From Opitutus sp. ER46 (GTDB taxonomy: Bacteria; Verrucomicrobiota; Verrucomicrobiia; Opitutales; Opitutaceae), in contig NZ_QAYX01000017.1 of NCBI RefSeq assembly GCF_003054705.1, positions 62,001 through 126,000 of the forward strand: DNA of 64,000 bases. The letters are read 5' to 3'. The notes under the pieces were generated by a model. That model did no database searches. It was not told the origin of the DNA and saw only the letters and a program-made list of their open reading frames with translations. Numbering within the stretch: the stretch's first letter is position 1; the number at the start of each line of letters is the position of its first letter. Of this stretch, positions 21,921-32,060 are shown piece by piece. A program made the translations under genes and the position numbers.

Positions 21921-23669
21921 TCAATGCCCCACGGCGGCGGCGTCGGCGCTGCGGGGATCGGCGGCGCCGAGCCGGAGCGAGGTTTTGGGATCGATGAGGA
22001 TGGTCTCGGCGTCGCCCTGGTAGGCGCCTTCATAGGAACGCCGCTCGTGGACCGTCTGGCCCAGCGCCGTGAGCACCGCGAGGCTGTCGCCACTCATGCC
22101 GTACCGTTCGTAGGTGAGCACGTCTGGCATCCATTGGTGGTGGAGGCGGGGTGCCTCGACGGCCTGGGCGACCGGCATGCCGTGATCGACGACGTTGGTG
22201 ATGACCATGAGGACGGTGTTGATGATGGTCGGGCCGCCGGGGCTGCCGGTGACGAGGAGGAGCCGACCGTCGCGGAAGACGAAGGTCGGCGTCATCGAGG
22301 ACAGCGGGCGCCGGCCCGGGGCGATCGTGTTTCGTTCGCCCTGGAGGAGACCAAACATGTTTCGCACGCCGATCTTCGCGGTGAAGTCGTCCATCTCATT
22401 GTTCATGAGCACGCCCGTGCCGGGGATGGTGACGCCGCTGCCGAAGTTGCCATTGAGCGTGTAGGTGTTGGCGACGGCATTGCCGGCGGCGTCGACGACG
22501 CTGAAGTGCGTGGTCTCGGGCGACTCGCCCGGCCGCGGGTCCCGCGCCGGCACCGGGCCCAGTCCCGGTTTGACGGCGGAGGACGGCGTGGCCCGGCGGG
22601 GATCGAAGTCGCGCATGCGGCCGGCGAGGTAGTCCGAGGCCAGGAGCTCGCGGGTGGGCACGGCCACGAAGTCCGGATCGCCGAGGTATTCGGAACGATC
22701 GCAGAACGCGCGCCGCATCACTTCGGCGAACAGGTGCGCCTTGGCGGCCGAGTTGGGACCCATGGTCGCGACGTCGAACGGCTCGAGCATGGCGAGCATC
22801 TGCAGCAGCGCGATGCCGCCGGAACTCGGGGGCGGCATGGTCACGATCTCGTGGCCGCGATAGCGGCCGCGCAGCGGCACGCGCTCCGCGGGCACGTAGG
22901 CCTTGAGGTCGGCGCGCGTGATCGTGCCGCCATTCGCGGCCATCGCCTCGGCGATGCGCGTGGCGGTCTCGCCGGTGTAAAACTCACCCGGACCCTGCTG
23001 TTGCAGGCGGGCGAACGTGGCCGCGAGGTCAGGCTGTTTCCATTTGTCGCCAGTCGCCCAATACGCGCCGTCGCGGAGAAAAATACGTTTCGACTCGGGG
23101 AACTGGGCGAGCAACTCCCGGTTGCCGTGGAGGCGTCGAGCGGTGGCCTGGGAGACGACGAAGCCCTCGGCGGCGAGCCGGCGCGCCGGCTCGCAGGCGT
23201 CGGCCCACGTGACCTTGCCGGAGCCGTACTTCTGCAGGGCCAGCGCGAAGCCGGCCACCGTTCCCGGCACGCCGCTGGCGCGCCAGCCGACGGTCGAGGA
23301 TCCGAGGCCTTCGCGGACATTGCCGTTCGCGTCCAGATACATGTCGCGCCCGGCGGACGCGGGGGCGGTTTCGCGGTAATCGATGACCAGGTCGCGGCCG
23401 TCGGCGAGGTGGATGAGCATGAAGCCCCCGCCGCCGAGATTGCCTGCGATCGGATAGACGACAGCGAGGGCGAGGCCGGTCGCCACGGCGGCGTCCACCG
23501 CATTGCCGCCGCGTTCGAGCATCTCGACGCCGGCCCGCGAGGCGAGGACGTGGGCGGAGGCGACCATGCCGTGCCGCGCCTCGACCGCGGCGCGCTGAGC
23601 GTGCAGCGGGGCTGCGATCAGGACCAGAAGGGCGAAAGCGGGAGCGATCAAACGTGGGGGGAAGCGCAT
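21921..23669 (-). CDS. ggt: Gamma-glutamyltransferase (Ntn hydrolase)
   Basis: A 582-residue periplasmic/secreted proenzyme with a signal peptide (PRLIAPAFALLVLIAAPLHA). The N-terminal half carries HGMVASAHVLASRAGVEMLE and GGNAVDAAVATGLAL. The autocatalytic nucleophile is Thr387 in the ETTHFSVVDAAGNAVA block, where the chain should be cut into large and small subunits. The small subunit has PGTGVLMNNEMDDF and GSPGGPTIINTVL. It moves the gamma-glutamyl group of glutathione and similar peptides. Its place inside a carbohydrate locus is unexplained and may be incidental. Confidence 0.95.
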   Translation of the reverse strand: MRFPPRLIAPAFALLVLIAAPLHAQRAAVEARHGMVASAHVLASRAGVEMLERGGNAVDAAVATGLALAVVYPIAGNLGGGGFMLIHLADGRDLVIDYRETAPASAGRDMYLDANGNVREGLGSSTVGWRASGVPGTVAGFALALQKYGSGKVTWADACEPARRLAAEGFVVSQATARRLHGNRELLAQFPESKRIFLRDGAYWATGDKWKQPDLAATFARLQQQGPGEFYTGETATRIAEAMAANGGTITRADLKAYVPAERVPLRGRYRGHEIVTMPPPSSGGIALLQMLAMLEPFDVATMGPNSAAKAHLFAEVMRRAFCDRSEYLGDPDFVAVPTRELLASDYLAGRMRDFDPRRATPSSAVKPGLGPVPARDPRPGESPETTHFSVVDAAGNAVANTYTLNGNFGSGVTIPGTGVLMNNEMDDFTAKIGVRNMFGLLQGERNTIAPGRRPLSSMTPTFVFRDGRLLLVTGSPGGPTIINTVLMVITNVVDHGMPVAQAVEAPRLHHQWMPDVLTYERYGMSGDSLAVLTALGQTVHERRSYEGAYQGDAETILIDPKTSLRLGAADPRSADAAAVGH

Positions 23670-23798
23670 CGGTGCCGACCATCACGCATCCCGGCGTCCG
23701 CGTCGAACCTGGAGGTTGGCTGGCCATCTGGCCGGCGCGGTTGCCGGGATGAGCCATGGGCGCATCCCGCCGAGAGAGGGCCGGCGTTCTGGGCTGAA

Positions 23799-25757
23799 CT
23801 ACCGCGTCGGCTGCGGGGTGAAGGTGGTCGTGAACGTGGCCTTGGCCGCCGGCGCGAGCAGTTCGAGATAGAAACTCTCGCGCCGGGCGGGCGGAACGTC
23901 CGGCGAGGAGGCGTGCCAGAGGCGGAACTCGCCCGGCGCGGTGAATGTGACGCGCATCACGACGCTGCCGTAGGCGACGTCGATCTCGGCGTGGTCGCGG
24001 AACGTGGCTGCCCGCGCGTCGCGCCAGTGGCGGAAAGGTTCGGCGCGGCCTTCGGGGAGCGTGGCGTCGGCCGTGAAGCCGGCGGGCAACTGCGCGCGCC
24101 CCTGAACATGCAGCGCGAGGCCGAGGCGCCGCGGCGCGCGGGTTTCGACCGTGACGGTGTCGACGAGGGCGTCGTCCTTGATCTCGAGCGCGCGGCCGGC
24201 GCCGGCGTTGCGGGTGTAGTGCGGTTGCGCGGCGGAGACGCGGACCGGGGTGGCGGAGTAGGCGAGAAGTTCGCCCCGTTGCGGCGGTTCCTGCCCCTCG
24301 CCGTCGATCAGTGGGACGTTGTGGCAGAGGCCGCGCGTGTAATAGCCGCGATAGAGAGGCGAGCCGTAGCCCACGACGCCGGGATCGTGCGTGATGTCGG
24401 TGTCGCCGTAGAAGGCCGAGAAGTTGAGCGCCTCCGCCTCGGAGTGGGAGCGGGTGAGCTGGCCGTAATGGAAGAACACCTGCCAGCGGCCGCTCTTGAG
24501 CAGCGCCATGCGGGAGGACTCCAGGTTGCGGCTCGTCACGGCCGGGAGGGTGACCGGATGCGGCGAGGCGGGCGGCGGATCGAGCAGGGTGTTCCAGTTG
24601 CGCGTCCCGGCGGCGTCGGTGAGTCCGATGGTCGTGGGCAGGACGCGGTAGGTCTCGAGGAAAGGGCCGCGTTCCGGCGCGGTGAGGATGCCGCGGTTGT
24701 CGGCTGGGTTGGGCAGCTGGCCGTTGGGGAAACGGAGGTACGTCGGCGAGAGCATCAGGTTCTCGGCGGTGGCCATCTCGGCGGCGAGTTCCGGCGCGCG
24801 CCCGTGGAGGCTCGCCGCCGTGAACAGCGAGTTCAGCGCGCTGACGACGTAGCTGTTGTACCCGAAGGACTGCTCGTACCAGAGGTACTCGGAGGTGATG
24901 CCGCCGGCGATCTGCTGGCGGACGCCGAACTCGCCGTCGATCATCTGCCGCCAGAGCGGTTCGTCGTCGTAGAGGAGGGCAACCTCGGCGACGGCGCAGC
25001 GCTGCCAGGTCGCGATGTTGTGGATCGAGCGGAACGTGCGGTTGAGCAGCTCGACTTCGGGCTGGAAGAAGGTCGTGCGCCAGCGCTGCCGCTGGGCCGC
25101 GGGGACGGTGTCGCCGAGGAGCCGGACGGCTTCGGTGAACTGCACGAGGCCGGTCGCCTCGGAGAGCGTCTGCCAGAACAACCGGGCCCCCTTGGCCGTC
25201 GGGAGCATGGCCCACCGGTCGAGGTTGGCGGCGTAAAAATCCATCTGGTCGATCACCCAACGGGCGTAGCGTTCGTCGCCGGTGAGCCGGTGGAGCCGGG
25301 CGGCGCGGACCATGGTTTCGACGTGCCGGTTGCGGAAGGTGACGACCCACCACGCGAAGAGCTTCGGGGTGATTTCGACCTGCGGATCGGAGGCGCTGGT
25401 GAAATGCGTGATCTCCTTCCCGGGGATCTGGTCGACCCAGTTCAGGCGGGAGCCGTCCTTGGGGCTGACGCCGTCGTGCGACCAGCCGGCGGCCCACTCG
25501 ACGTGGTCCTGGTGGTGGGCGATCCAGGCATCGACCTGGGCGCGTTCGCTGCGCAGCCACTTGGTCCAGGCGGGATCCTCCGCCACACGCCGGCGGGCGC
25601 CGGTCCAGTCCTCCTGGGCGACGCGCCACGGGTGTCCCTCGGCGTCGTACACCTTGAGTTCGGCAAATTGCCGCTCGGGCTCGTGCTTCGGAAAGACGTC
25701 GGCGCGGGCGAGGCCGAGGGTGAACAGCAACGTGAAGAGCAGGGGAAGCGGACGCAT
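23799..25757 (-). CDS. Secreted heparinase II/III-like polysaccharide lyase
   Basis: A 652-residue protein with a signal peptide (MRPLPLLFTLLFTLGLARA). The first half is an (alpha/alpha) toroid of the alginate-lyase/heparinase type (ARLHRLTGDERYARWVIDQM; RSIHNIATWQRCAVAEVALL; EQSFGYNSYV). The second half is the heparinase II/III beta-sandwich (HYGQLTRSHSEAEALNFSAF; TDITHDPGVVGYGSPLYRGY). Lyases of this fold cleave uronic acid polymers by beta-elimination. The exact PL family is not certain from sequence. The start at 25757 is chosen for the signal peptide; a 16-codon longer form also exists. It is divergent from GH28, suggesting joint control. Confidence 0.85.
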   Translation of the reverse strand: MRPLPLLFTLLFTLGLARADVFPKHEPERQFAELKVYDAEGHPWRVAQEDWTGARRRVAEDPAWTKWLRSERAQVDAWIAHHQDHVEWAAGWSHDGVSPKDGSRLNWVDQIPGKEITHFTSASDPQVEITPKLFAWWVVTFRNRHVETMVRAARLHRLTGDERYARWVIDQMDFYAANLDRWAMLPTAKGARLFWQTLSEATGLVQFTEAVRLLGDTVPAAQRQRWRTTFFQPEVELLNRTFRSIHNIATWQRCAVAEVALLYDDEPLWRQMIDGEFGVRQQIAGGITSEYLWYEQSFGYNSYVVSALNSLFTAASLHGRAPELAAEMATAENLMLSPTYLRFPNGQLPNPADNRGILTAPERGPFLETYRVLPTTIGLTDAAGTRNWNTLLDPPPASPHPVTLPAVTSRNLESSRMALLKSGRWQVFFHYGQLTRSHSEAEALNFSAFYGDTDITHDPGVVGYGSPLYRGYYTRGLCHNVPLIDGEGQEPPQRGELLAYSATPVRVSAAQPHYTRNAGAGRALEIKDDALVDTVTVETRAPRRLGLALHVQGRAQLPAGFTADATLPEGRAEPFRHWRDARAATFRDHAEIDVAYGSVVMRVTFTAPGEFRLWHASSPDVPPARRESFYLELLAPAAKATFTTTFTPQPTR

Positions 25758-25888
25758 GGCGGTGGAGACGCCGGGAAGCTGGGGCACGTTGCGCGGCCGA
25801 AGCAACTTCGTGTTCCCTCTTTCGAGGGGGGCGATTCCGCCGGGGCCGCTCCATTTGACCCAAAACTTGGCGGATTTCGCGCTCGCTA

Positions 25889-25900
25889 CGACACGTGTCG
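25889..25900. promoter_or_regulatory. 12-bp perfect palindrome between the lyase and GH28 genes
   Basis: CGACACGTGTCG lies 18 bp before the GH28 GTG and 132 bp before the lyase start. Its position just ahead of the start codon would suit an operator. It is not related to the TTTAGCGG motif. Confidence 0.4.
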
Positions 25901-25917
25901 CGATTTGGGCTTCCGGC

Positions 25918-28392
25918 GTGGCTTACTTACCCCCTTTGCTGCGCCGCGCCGGCTGGGCCGGCGTGGGTATCCTCGTCCTGGCGGCCGCGACCCTTCTGCG
26001 CGCGGATCCGCCGCTGCCGGTGATTCCGGCCGGCGTGTTCGATGTGACCGCCCAGGGCGCGGTGGCGGACGGCGTGACCGACAACACGAGCGCCATCCAG
26101 GCGGCGCTCAACGCGGCGCGCACGGCGGGCGGCGGGACGGTCCGCTTCCCCGCGGCCGCGCAGTCATATCGCACGGGACCGCTCACCGTGTATGCCGGCA
26201 CGCGTTTTCTGGTGGAGGCCGGGGCGGTGGTCCAGGCGCTGCCGTTCGGGACCTATCCGAACAGCCGGACCTCGCCGGCGCATTTCATCACTGTCTATAC
26301 GGGGGCGACGCACGTGGAGTTCAGCGGCGGCGGGCGGATCGATGGCGATGGCGAGGCCTGGTGGGCCGCCTACGAGGCCGGGCAGATCAGCGGTCGGCCG
26401 CGGCTGGTGCAGGTGAACCGGGCCGACACGGTGCGGTTCACCGGACTCACGTTCACGAACTCGCCGATGTTCCACCTCGCGTTCAGCGCGACGAACAACG
26501 TCACGATCGACGGGATCACGATCACCACGCCGGCGGACGCCCCCAACTCCGACGGCCTCGATCCGGCCGGGCAGCACTACCTGATCAAGAACTGCGCGAT
26601 CAGCGTGGGGGACGACAACATCGCGGTGAAGCCGGGCAGCGTGTTCTGCGGGGACATCACGATCACGAACTGCGCGTTCGGCACGGGTCACGGGGTGTCG
26701 ATCGGCGGCCAGACCAACGTCGGGCTCGACGGCATGCTGGTGGACCAGTGCACCTTCACCGGGACGACGACGGGCGTGCGGATGAAGGCGGACGCCACGC
26801 AGGGCGGGCCGGTACAAAACGTGACGTACTCGAATCTCACGATGACCGACGTGCGGTATCCGTTTGTTTTCTACAGCTACTACGCGGCGGTGGGCTCGCC
26901 CGGTTCGACGAGCGGTTCGAACCAGACCACTCCGGCCAAGGTGGCGAACTGGAACGCGACGCCGCCGCACCCGCTGACGGCGACGACGATTCCGACGTGG
27001 AGGCACATCACGCTGTCGAACATCACCGCGACCGACGCCTGGGGCTACAGCGTGATCTGGGGCCTGCCGCTGGCGGAGGCGCTGATCGAGGACGTGACGC
27101 TGCACAACGTGCGCGTGAACGGCACGGTGGGGCTGGAGGTTTTCAACGCGCAGAACGTCCGATTCACCGGCAGCACGGAGTTTGCGGTGCCGGCCGGGGG
27201 CAACGCCCTCGTGACCTACAATGCGCTGACGATCACGCGGCAGCCGCAGGACCTCACGGCGGTGCCGGGTGGGACGGCGATTTTCACGGTGGGAGCAGCG
27301 GGCGGCGGCGGCATCAATGCCACGCCGCTGCGGTATCAGTGGCTGGCGGCCGGCGTACCCCTGACGGACGGGCCGCGGGCCAACGGGACGGTGGTCAGCG
27401 GAGCCACGACGGCGACGCTCACGCTGAGCGGCGTCGGCGAGGCCGACCGTGGCGTTTATGCGGCGCAGGTCTCGACTGCCCTTGACACCTACAACGCCGG
27501 GGTGACCGCGCTGGTTCCGGCGAACACGGCGGTGACGAACACCAGTGAAGGCGCGACGCTCACCCTGGGCGTGCGACCGACGGCGTCGCTCGTGAACATG
27601 TCGGTCCGCGCGCAGACCGGGACCGGCGAGGCGACTCTGATCGTGGGCTTCGTTGTCTCCGGCTACGGCAAGCCCGTCCTGGTGCGGACGGTGGGACCGA
27701 CCCTCCGGACGCAGTTCCAGCTGGCGACGGCGTTGCCGGACCCGGAGCTCGCACTGTATCACGACGGCCTCGTGGTGGCGGCGAACGACAACTGGGTGAC
27801 GTTCCCGGACCAGCCGGCGCTGGCGGCGGCCACGACTCGGACGTGGGCCTTCGGGCTGGATGCCGGTAGTGCCGATGCCGCGCTGCTCGCGACGGCGGGC
27901 GACGGCAATTATTCCGTGATGGTGGGGGGAAAGGGCGGCAGCGGCGTGGTGCTGGCGGAGGTCTATGATGCCGATCCGACCGTGGGCGCCCGGCTCTGCA
28001 ATCTCTCGGTGCGCGGGCAGGCGGGGAGCGGCGAGGCGATGTTGACCGCGGGTTTCGTGGTCGGGGGCAGCGGCACCAAGCGGCTGCTCGTGCGCGGCAT
28101 CGGGCCCGGTCTCAGCCGGTGGATTTCGAGCTACCTCGTCGACCCGCAACTGAAGGTGTTCCGCCAGTCAGACCACGCCGTGATCGCGGAGAACCTGGAT
28201 TGGGGGCGCGCGGCGACGGCGCCGGAGATCACCGCGGCGTTTGCCGCCACGGGGGCGTTCGGGCTGGCGGATGGCAGCAAGGATGCAGTCGTCGTGCTCT
28301 CGCTGCCGCCGGACAGCTACACGGTGCAGGTTTCCGGGACCGGCGAAGGCATGAGCGGCGTGGCGCTCGTCGAAGTGTACGAGCTGCCGTGA
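25918..28392 (+). CDS. Secreted GH28 polygalacturonase-like enzyme with Ig-like and repeated C-terminal modules
   Basis: About 824 residues from a GTG start that gives a signal peptide (VGILVLAAATLLRA). The N-terminal half is a GH28 beta-helix: PAGVFDVTAQGAVADGVTDN, catalytic NSDGLD (210-215), paired Asp232/233 in GDDN, His258 in GHGVSIGG, and VRMKAD. GH28 hydrolyses galacturonan or rhamnogalacturonan backbones. An Ig-like domain follows (ITRQPQDLTAVPGGTAIFTV). Then come two tandem modules of about 125 residues, each opening with (M/L)SVR...GFVVSGYGKPVLVRTVGP-type sequence and closing VVLAEVYD or VALVEVYE. Their role, perhaps surface display or carbohydrate contact, is unknown. No ATG is available near the signal peptide. 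Confidence 0.88.
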   Translation: MAYLPPLLRRAGWAGVGILVLAAATLLRADPPLPVIPAGVFDVTAQGAVADGVTDNTSAIQAALNAARTAGGGTVRFPAAAQSYRTGPLTVYAGTRFLVEAGAVVQALPFGTYPNSRTSPAHFITVYTGATHVEFSGGGRIDGDGEAWWAAYEAGQISGRPRLVQVNRADTVRFTGLTFTNSPMFHLAFSATNNVTIDGITITTPADAPNSDGLDPAGQHYLIKNCAISVGDDNIAVKPGSVFCGDITITNCAFGTGHGVSIGGQTNVGLDGMLVDQCTFTGTTTGVRMKADATQGGPVQNVTYSNLTMTDVRYPFVFYSYYAAVGSPGSTSGSNQTTPAKVANWNATPPHPLTATTIPTWRHITLSNITATDAWGYSVIWGLPLAEALIEDVTLHNVRVNGTVGLEVFNAQNVRFTGSTEFAVPAGGNALVTYNALTITRQPQDLTAVPGGTAIFTVGAAGGGGINATPLRYQWLAAGVPLTDGPRANGTVVSGATTATLTLSGVGEADRGVYAAQVSTALDTYNAGVTALVPANTAVTNTSEGATLTLGVRPTASLVNMSVRAQTGTGEATLIVGFVVSGYGKPVLVRTVGPTLRTQFQLATALPDPELALYHDGLVVAANDNWVTFPDQPALAAATTRTWAFGLDAGSADAALLATAGDGNYSVMVGGKGGSGVVLAEVYDADPTVGARLCNLSVRGQAGSGEAMLTAGFVVGGSGTKRLLVRGIGPGLSRWISSYLVDPQLKVFRQSDHAVIAENLDWGRAATAPEITAAFAATGAFGLADGSKDAVVVLSLPPDSYTVQVSGTGEGMSGVALVEVYELP

Positions 28393-28404
28393 GGAACGGC
28401 TAAC

Positions 28405-28427
28405 GGGCGGCGCGATCGCTGCCGCCC
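28405..28427 (+). terminator. Hairpin after the GH28 gene
   Basis: GGGCGGC (28405-28411) pairs with GCCGCCC (28421-28427) across a 9-nt loop, 13 bp after the stop codon. There is no T-run, so its strength as a terminator is uncertain. Confidence 0.4.
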
Positions 28428-28600
28428 CGGACGCGCTGACGCTGCCAACCCGGAAGCTCCCGACGCAGGAAGCTGCCGATACCGGGCACTGCCAACGCCG
28501 ATGCAGGCGCAGGGGGGCGGGCAGCTGCGCCATTCCACCTCGCTCCGGAGGCGTGAGGAACGAGCGGAATCGACTCAAACCCCGGACGACCCGAAACCGA

Positions 28601-28659
28601 GATAACTAGCCAATTCTGGCTAGTTACGGGCGATAACTAGCCAGATCTGGCTAGTTATC
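28601..28659. repeat. Twin TAACTAGCCA palindromes
   Basis: Copy 1 (28603-28626) has 10-bp arms TAACTAGCCA and TGGCTAGTTA around ATTC. Copy 2 (28632-28659) is a perfect 28-bp palindrome with the same arms around GATC. The two start 31 bp apart. The sequence is AT-rich relative to its surroundings. It may be tandem binding sites, a mobile-element relic or a two-way transcription stop. Confidence 0.85.
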
Positions 28660-28811
28660 TCAGGGACGCGATGGCGTCAGCGCGCCCGTTTTCGGCGGCG
28701 GCATGGCCATTGGCCGCGGGGCGGGGGCTCCTCTCGCGTTCGAGTGCATGTCGACGGCGACGCCGAGCCGCCGGCGGAATCTGGTGCGACGCGAGCCGGA
28801 ACTCGGGCACG

Positions 28812-28842
28812 AAAAAGGCCGGGCAGAAACGCCCGGCCTTTG
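28812..28842 (-). terminator. eno: Intrinsic terminator of the enolase gene
   Basis: On the minus strand AAAGGCCGGGC pairs with GCCCGGCCTTT across a 6-nt loop, and the T-run continues to TTTTTC. The 11-bp stem lies 24 bp past the stop codon. Confidence 0.88.
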
Positions 28843-28865
28843 AAGTGAGAGCGGAAGCGCGAGCC

Positions 28866-30284
<1,419 letters not shown>

Positions 30285-30415
30285 TCACCATTTGCAGGAG
30301 AAAATCCGCCTTGGAAACTGCCGGGCATCAAACGCATAGCGGGAGGCGGGCCTGGTCGCGGACGGCGGGGCCGCCGGCGTTGTCGCGAGGACCTGGCGGC
30401 CGGAGGTGGAAGCGC

Positions 30416-31441
30416 TCAGAACGGAAGCCGGCTGTTGGCGAGGCGCTGGAGGAAGCGGCGGATCGGGCCGGGCTCGCGCGGCCGGACGGCGAGCGGGAGC
30501 TGGTGGACGAAGCCGCGGTTCACGGCGGTGCGGAGGACGGTGAGGCCGTCGTAATTGCGGGTGGCGAGGCGCTCGGGCGTGAGCAGGGAGGAGGGCACCT
30601 GGTCGAGGTGGCCCTCGTACGCGGCCGCGTGGAGGGGAGTGTCACCGTTGTCGTTGCGCGTCAGCAGGAGGTCGGCGGTGAGCTGATCGACGGGGATCTT
30701 GTTGAGCTGGCCCGTTTCGGCTGCGGCGTGGATGGGCGTGAAGCCCGACTTGCTGGCGACGACCAGGTTGTCGTGCGTGAGGAGCTCCGGCGGGATCTGC
30801 TCGAGGTGGCCGGAGACGGCGGCGGCGTGAAACACGGTGTCGCCCGAGCTCGTGGCCTCGCGGAGCGCGGCGGCGGAGAGGTGTTCGCGGGGGACCTGAG
30901 CCAGGTGGTTGTTGAATGCGGCAACGTGGAGCACGGTTTCACCGCCGAGATTCTTCGCGCCCAGGTTCGCCGGAGTGAGGAAGGCCGCCGGCACGCGGTC
31001 GAGCATGCCGTTTTCGGCGGCGTCGTGCAGCAGGGTGTTCCCGATGTCGGACTTCCACTGCACAGTCTCCGCGGTGAGCAGCGCGGCCGGAATCTGGTCG
31101 AGATGGCCGTTGGCCGCGGCGAGGTGAACGACCGTCACGCCGGCGTTGCTGCGGCGCGCGAGGTTCTCTGCGGTGAGCAGCGCGGGCGGAATCTGGTCCA
31201 AGTGGCCGCCCAGCGCCGCATGGTGCAGGGGGGTGTAGCCGGCGTCGTTCTTGAGCGTAAGGGTCTCTGGCGTGAGAAATTCGGCCGGGAGCTCGCGGAG
31301 CCGCCCGTACTTGGCCGCGACGTGCATGGGCGTATTGCCGGCGGCATTCGGCGCCGTAAAGGCGGTGAGCGTCAGGGCGGGGGCCGGTATCTGGGCGAGA
31401 GTGCCGTCACGGAGCGCGGTTGGGAGGTCGATTGCTTCCAT
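30416..31441 (-). CDS. Ankyrin-type repeat protein with a LDQIP/LLT consensus
   Basis: A 341-residue protein made almost wholly of nine 33-residue repeats. Each keeps the ankyrin first helix (G-x-T-P-L-H-x-A-A-x-x-G-H-L), but the second half reads DQIPpxLLTxExL in place of the standard EVVKLLLEXGADVN. The first repeats begin near residue 30. The last repeat degenerates (GLTVLRTAVNRGFVHQLP) and ends in basic residues. No signal peptide is present with the ATG at 31441; a longer frame from 31567 has a hydrophobic stretch but poor start context. The role is probably protein binding; the partner is unknown. Confidence 0.8.
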   Translation of the reverse strand: MEAIDLPTALRDGTLAQIPAPALTLTAFTAPNAAGNTPMHVAAKYGRLRELPAEFLTPETLTLKNDAGYTPLHHAALGGHLDQIPPALLTAENLARRSNAGVTVVHLAAANGHLDQIPAALLTAETVQWKSDIGNTLLHDAAENGMLDRVPAAFLTPANLGAKNLGGETVLHVAAFNNHLAQVPREHLSAAALREATSSGDTVFHAAAVSGHLEQIPPELLTHDNLVVASKSGFTPIHAAAETGQLNKIPVDQLTADLLLTRNDNGDTPLHAAAYEGHLDQVPSSLLTPERLATRNYDGLTVLRTAVNRGFVHQLPLAVRPREPGPIRRFLQRLANSRLPF

Positions 31442-31610
31442 CGCTGGATGCGCAGGAGCAAGCGCCTCCCGGGGAGGCGTGGCAAAACAAAACACGGTTA
31501 AGCCAGCGGCGGCAGTCACGTAGCATCTTGTTGCCCCCGCGGATACGGCACGAGGCGACGGCCACATTCGGTTTGCCAGCGCCCGCCGCGAAATTCACGC
31601 TCCGCGCAAA

Positions 31611-32039
31611 ATGCAATCGAGCCCCACGAACGCCCCGACCCACGAGCAGCCCAAGGACGCCGTCCTGCTGGTTGACGACGAGCAGCCCCTGCTCGACGTG
31701 TTTGTGGCGGCGCTCAGTCCGTACTTCGACGTCACGACGGCGAACAATGCGCGGGACGCGGACTTCCTCCTGCAGAAGAAGCGCTTCAAGGTCGTCGTGG
31801 CCGACCACCTGATGCCCGGCGGCAACGGCATGAACTTCCTCGTGCGCGCCCGGGAGGATTTCCCGCACATGCAGCGCATCCTCGTCACCGGTTTCATGAA
31901 GCCCGAGATGCTCTTGCGCAGCGTCAACGAGGCCGCGCTGTTTCGCTACCTGCTCAAGCCGGTGGCGATCTCGGAGCTGGTGCGCGTGGTGACCGATGCC
32001 GCCAAGGCGCACGACGCCAGCCTCGCGGCGAAGAAATAA
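31611..32039 (+). CDS. Stand-alone response regulator receiver protein
   Basis: A 142-residue single receiver domain with no output module. The acidic pair is in LLVDDEQPLL and the phospho-acceptor Asp in VVVADHLMPGGNG. The Thr and Lys switch residues are in ILVTGFMK and YLLKPVAISEL. It could shuttle phosphate or act by protein contact. It is followed 21 bp later by a similar gene, so the pair are likely paralogues in one operon. Their kinase is unknown; the hybrid kinase at 3.7 kb is a distant possibility. Confidence 0.9.
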   Translation: MQSSPTNAPTHEQPKDAVLLVDDEQPLLDVFVAALSPYFDVTTANNARDADFLLQKKRFKVVVADHLMPGGNGMNFLVRAREDFPHMQRILVTGFMKPEMLLRSVNEAALFRYLLKPVAISELVRVVTDAAKAHDASLAAKK

Positions 32040-32060
32040 CCCCGCGCCGCCGAGCCGATC

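Larger units (their letters stand above)
28393..28865. other. Convergent intergenic region between GH28 and enolase genes
   Basis: This 473-bp region has no supported gene. It holds a 7-bp GC hairpin at 28405-28427 close to the GH28 stop, imperfect GGAAGCT-type repeats, two palindromes at 28601-28659, and the enolase terminator at 28812-28842. Confidence 0.7.

Noticed and set aside
23029-25863. A 944-codon open frame on the minus strand across the lyase and ggt
   Set aside because: It is out of frame with both real genes, and its translation is Arg/Pro-rich. The lyase and ggt frames carry complete domains and signal peptides.
18669-27485. A 2938-codon open frame on the plus strand
   Set aside because: It runs antisense through GH78, ggt and the lyase and then out of frame through GH28. 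Its translation is Arg/Gly/Ala-rich with no domain. Long antisense frames are expected in GC-rich DNA because stop codons are rare there.
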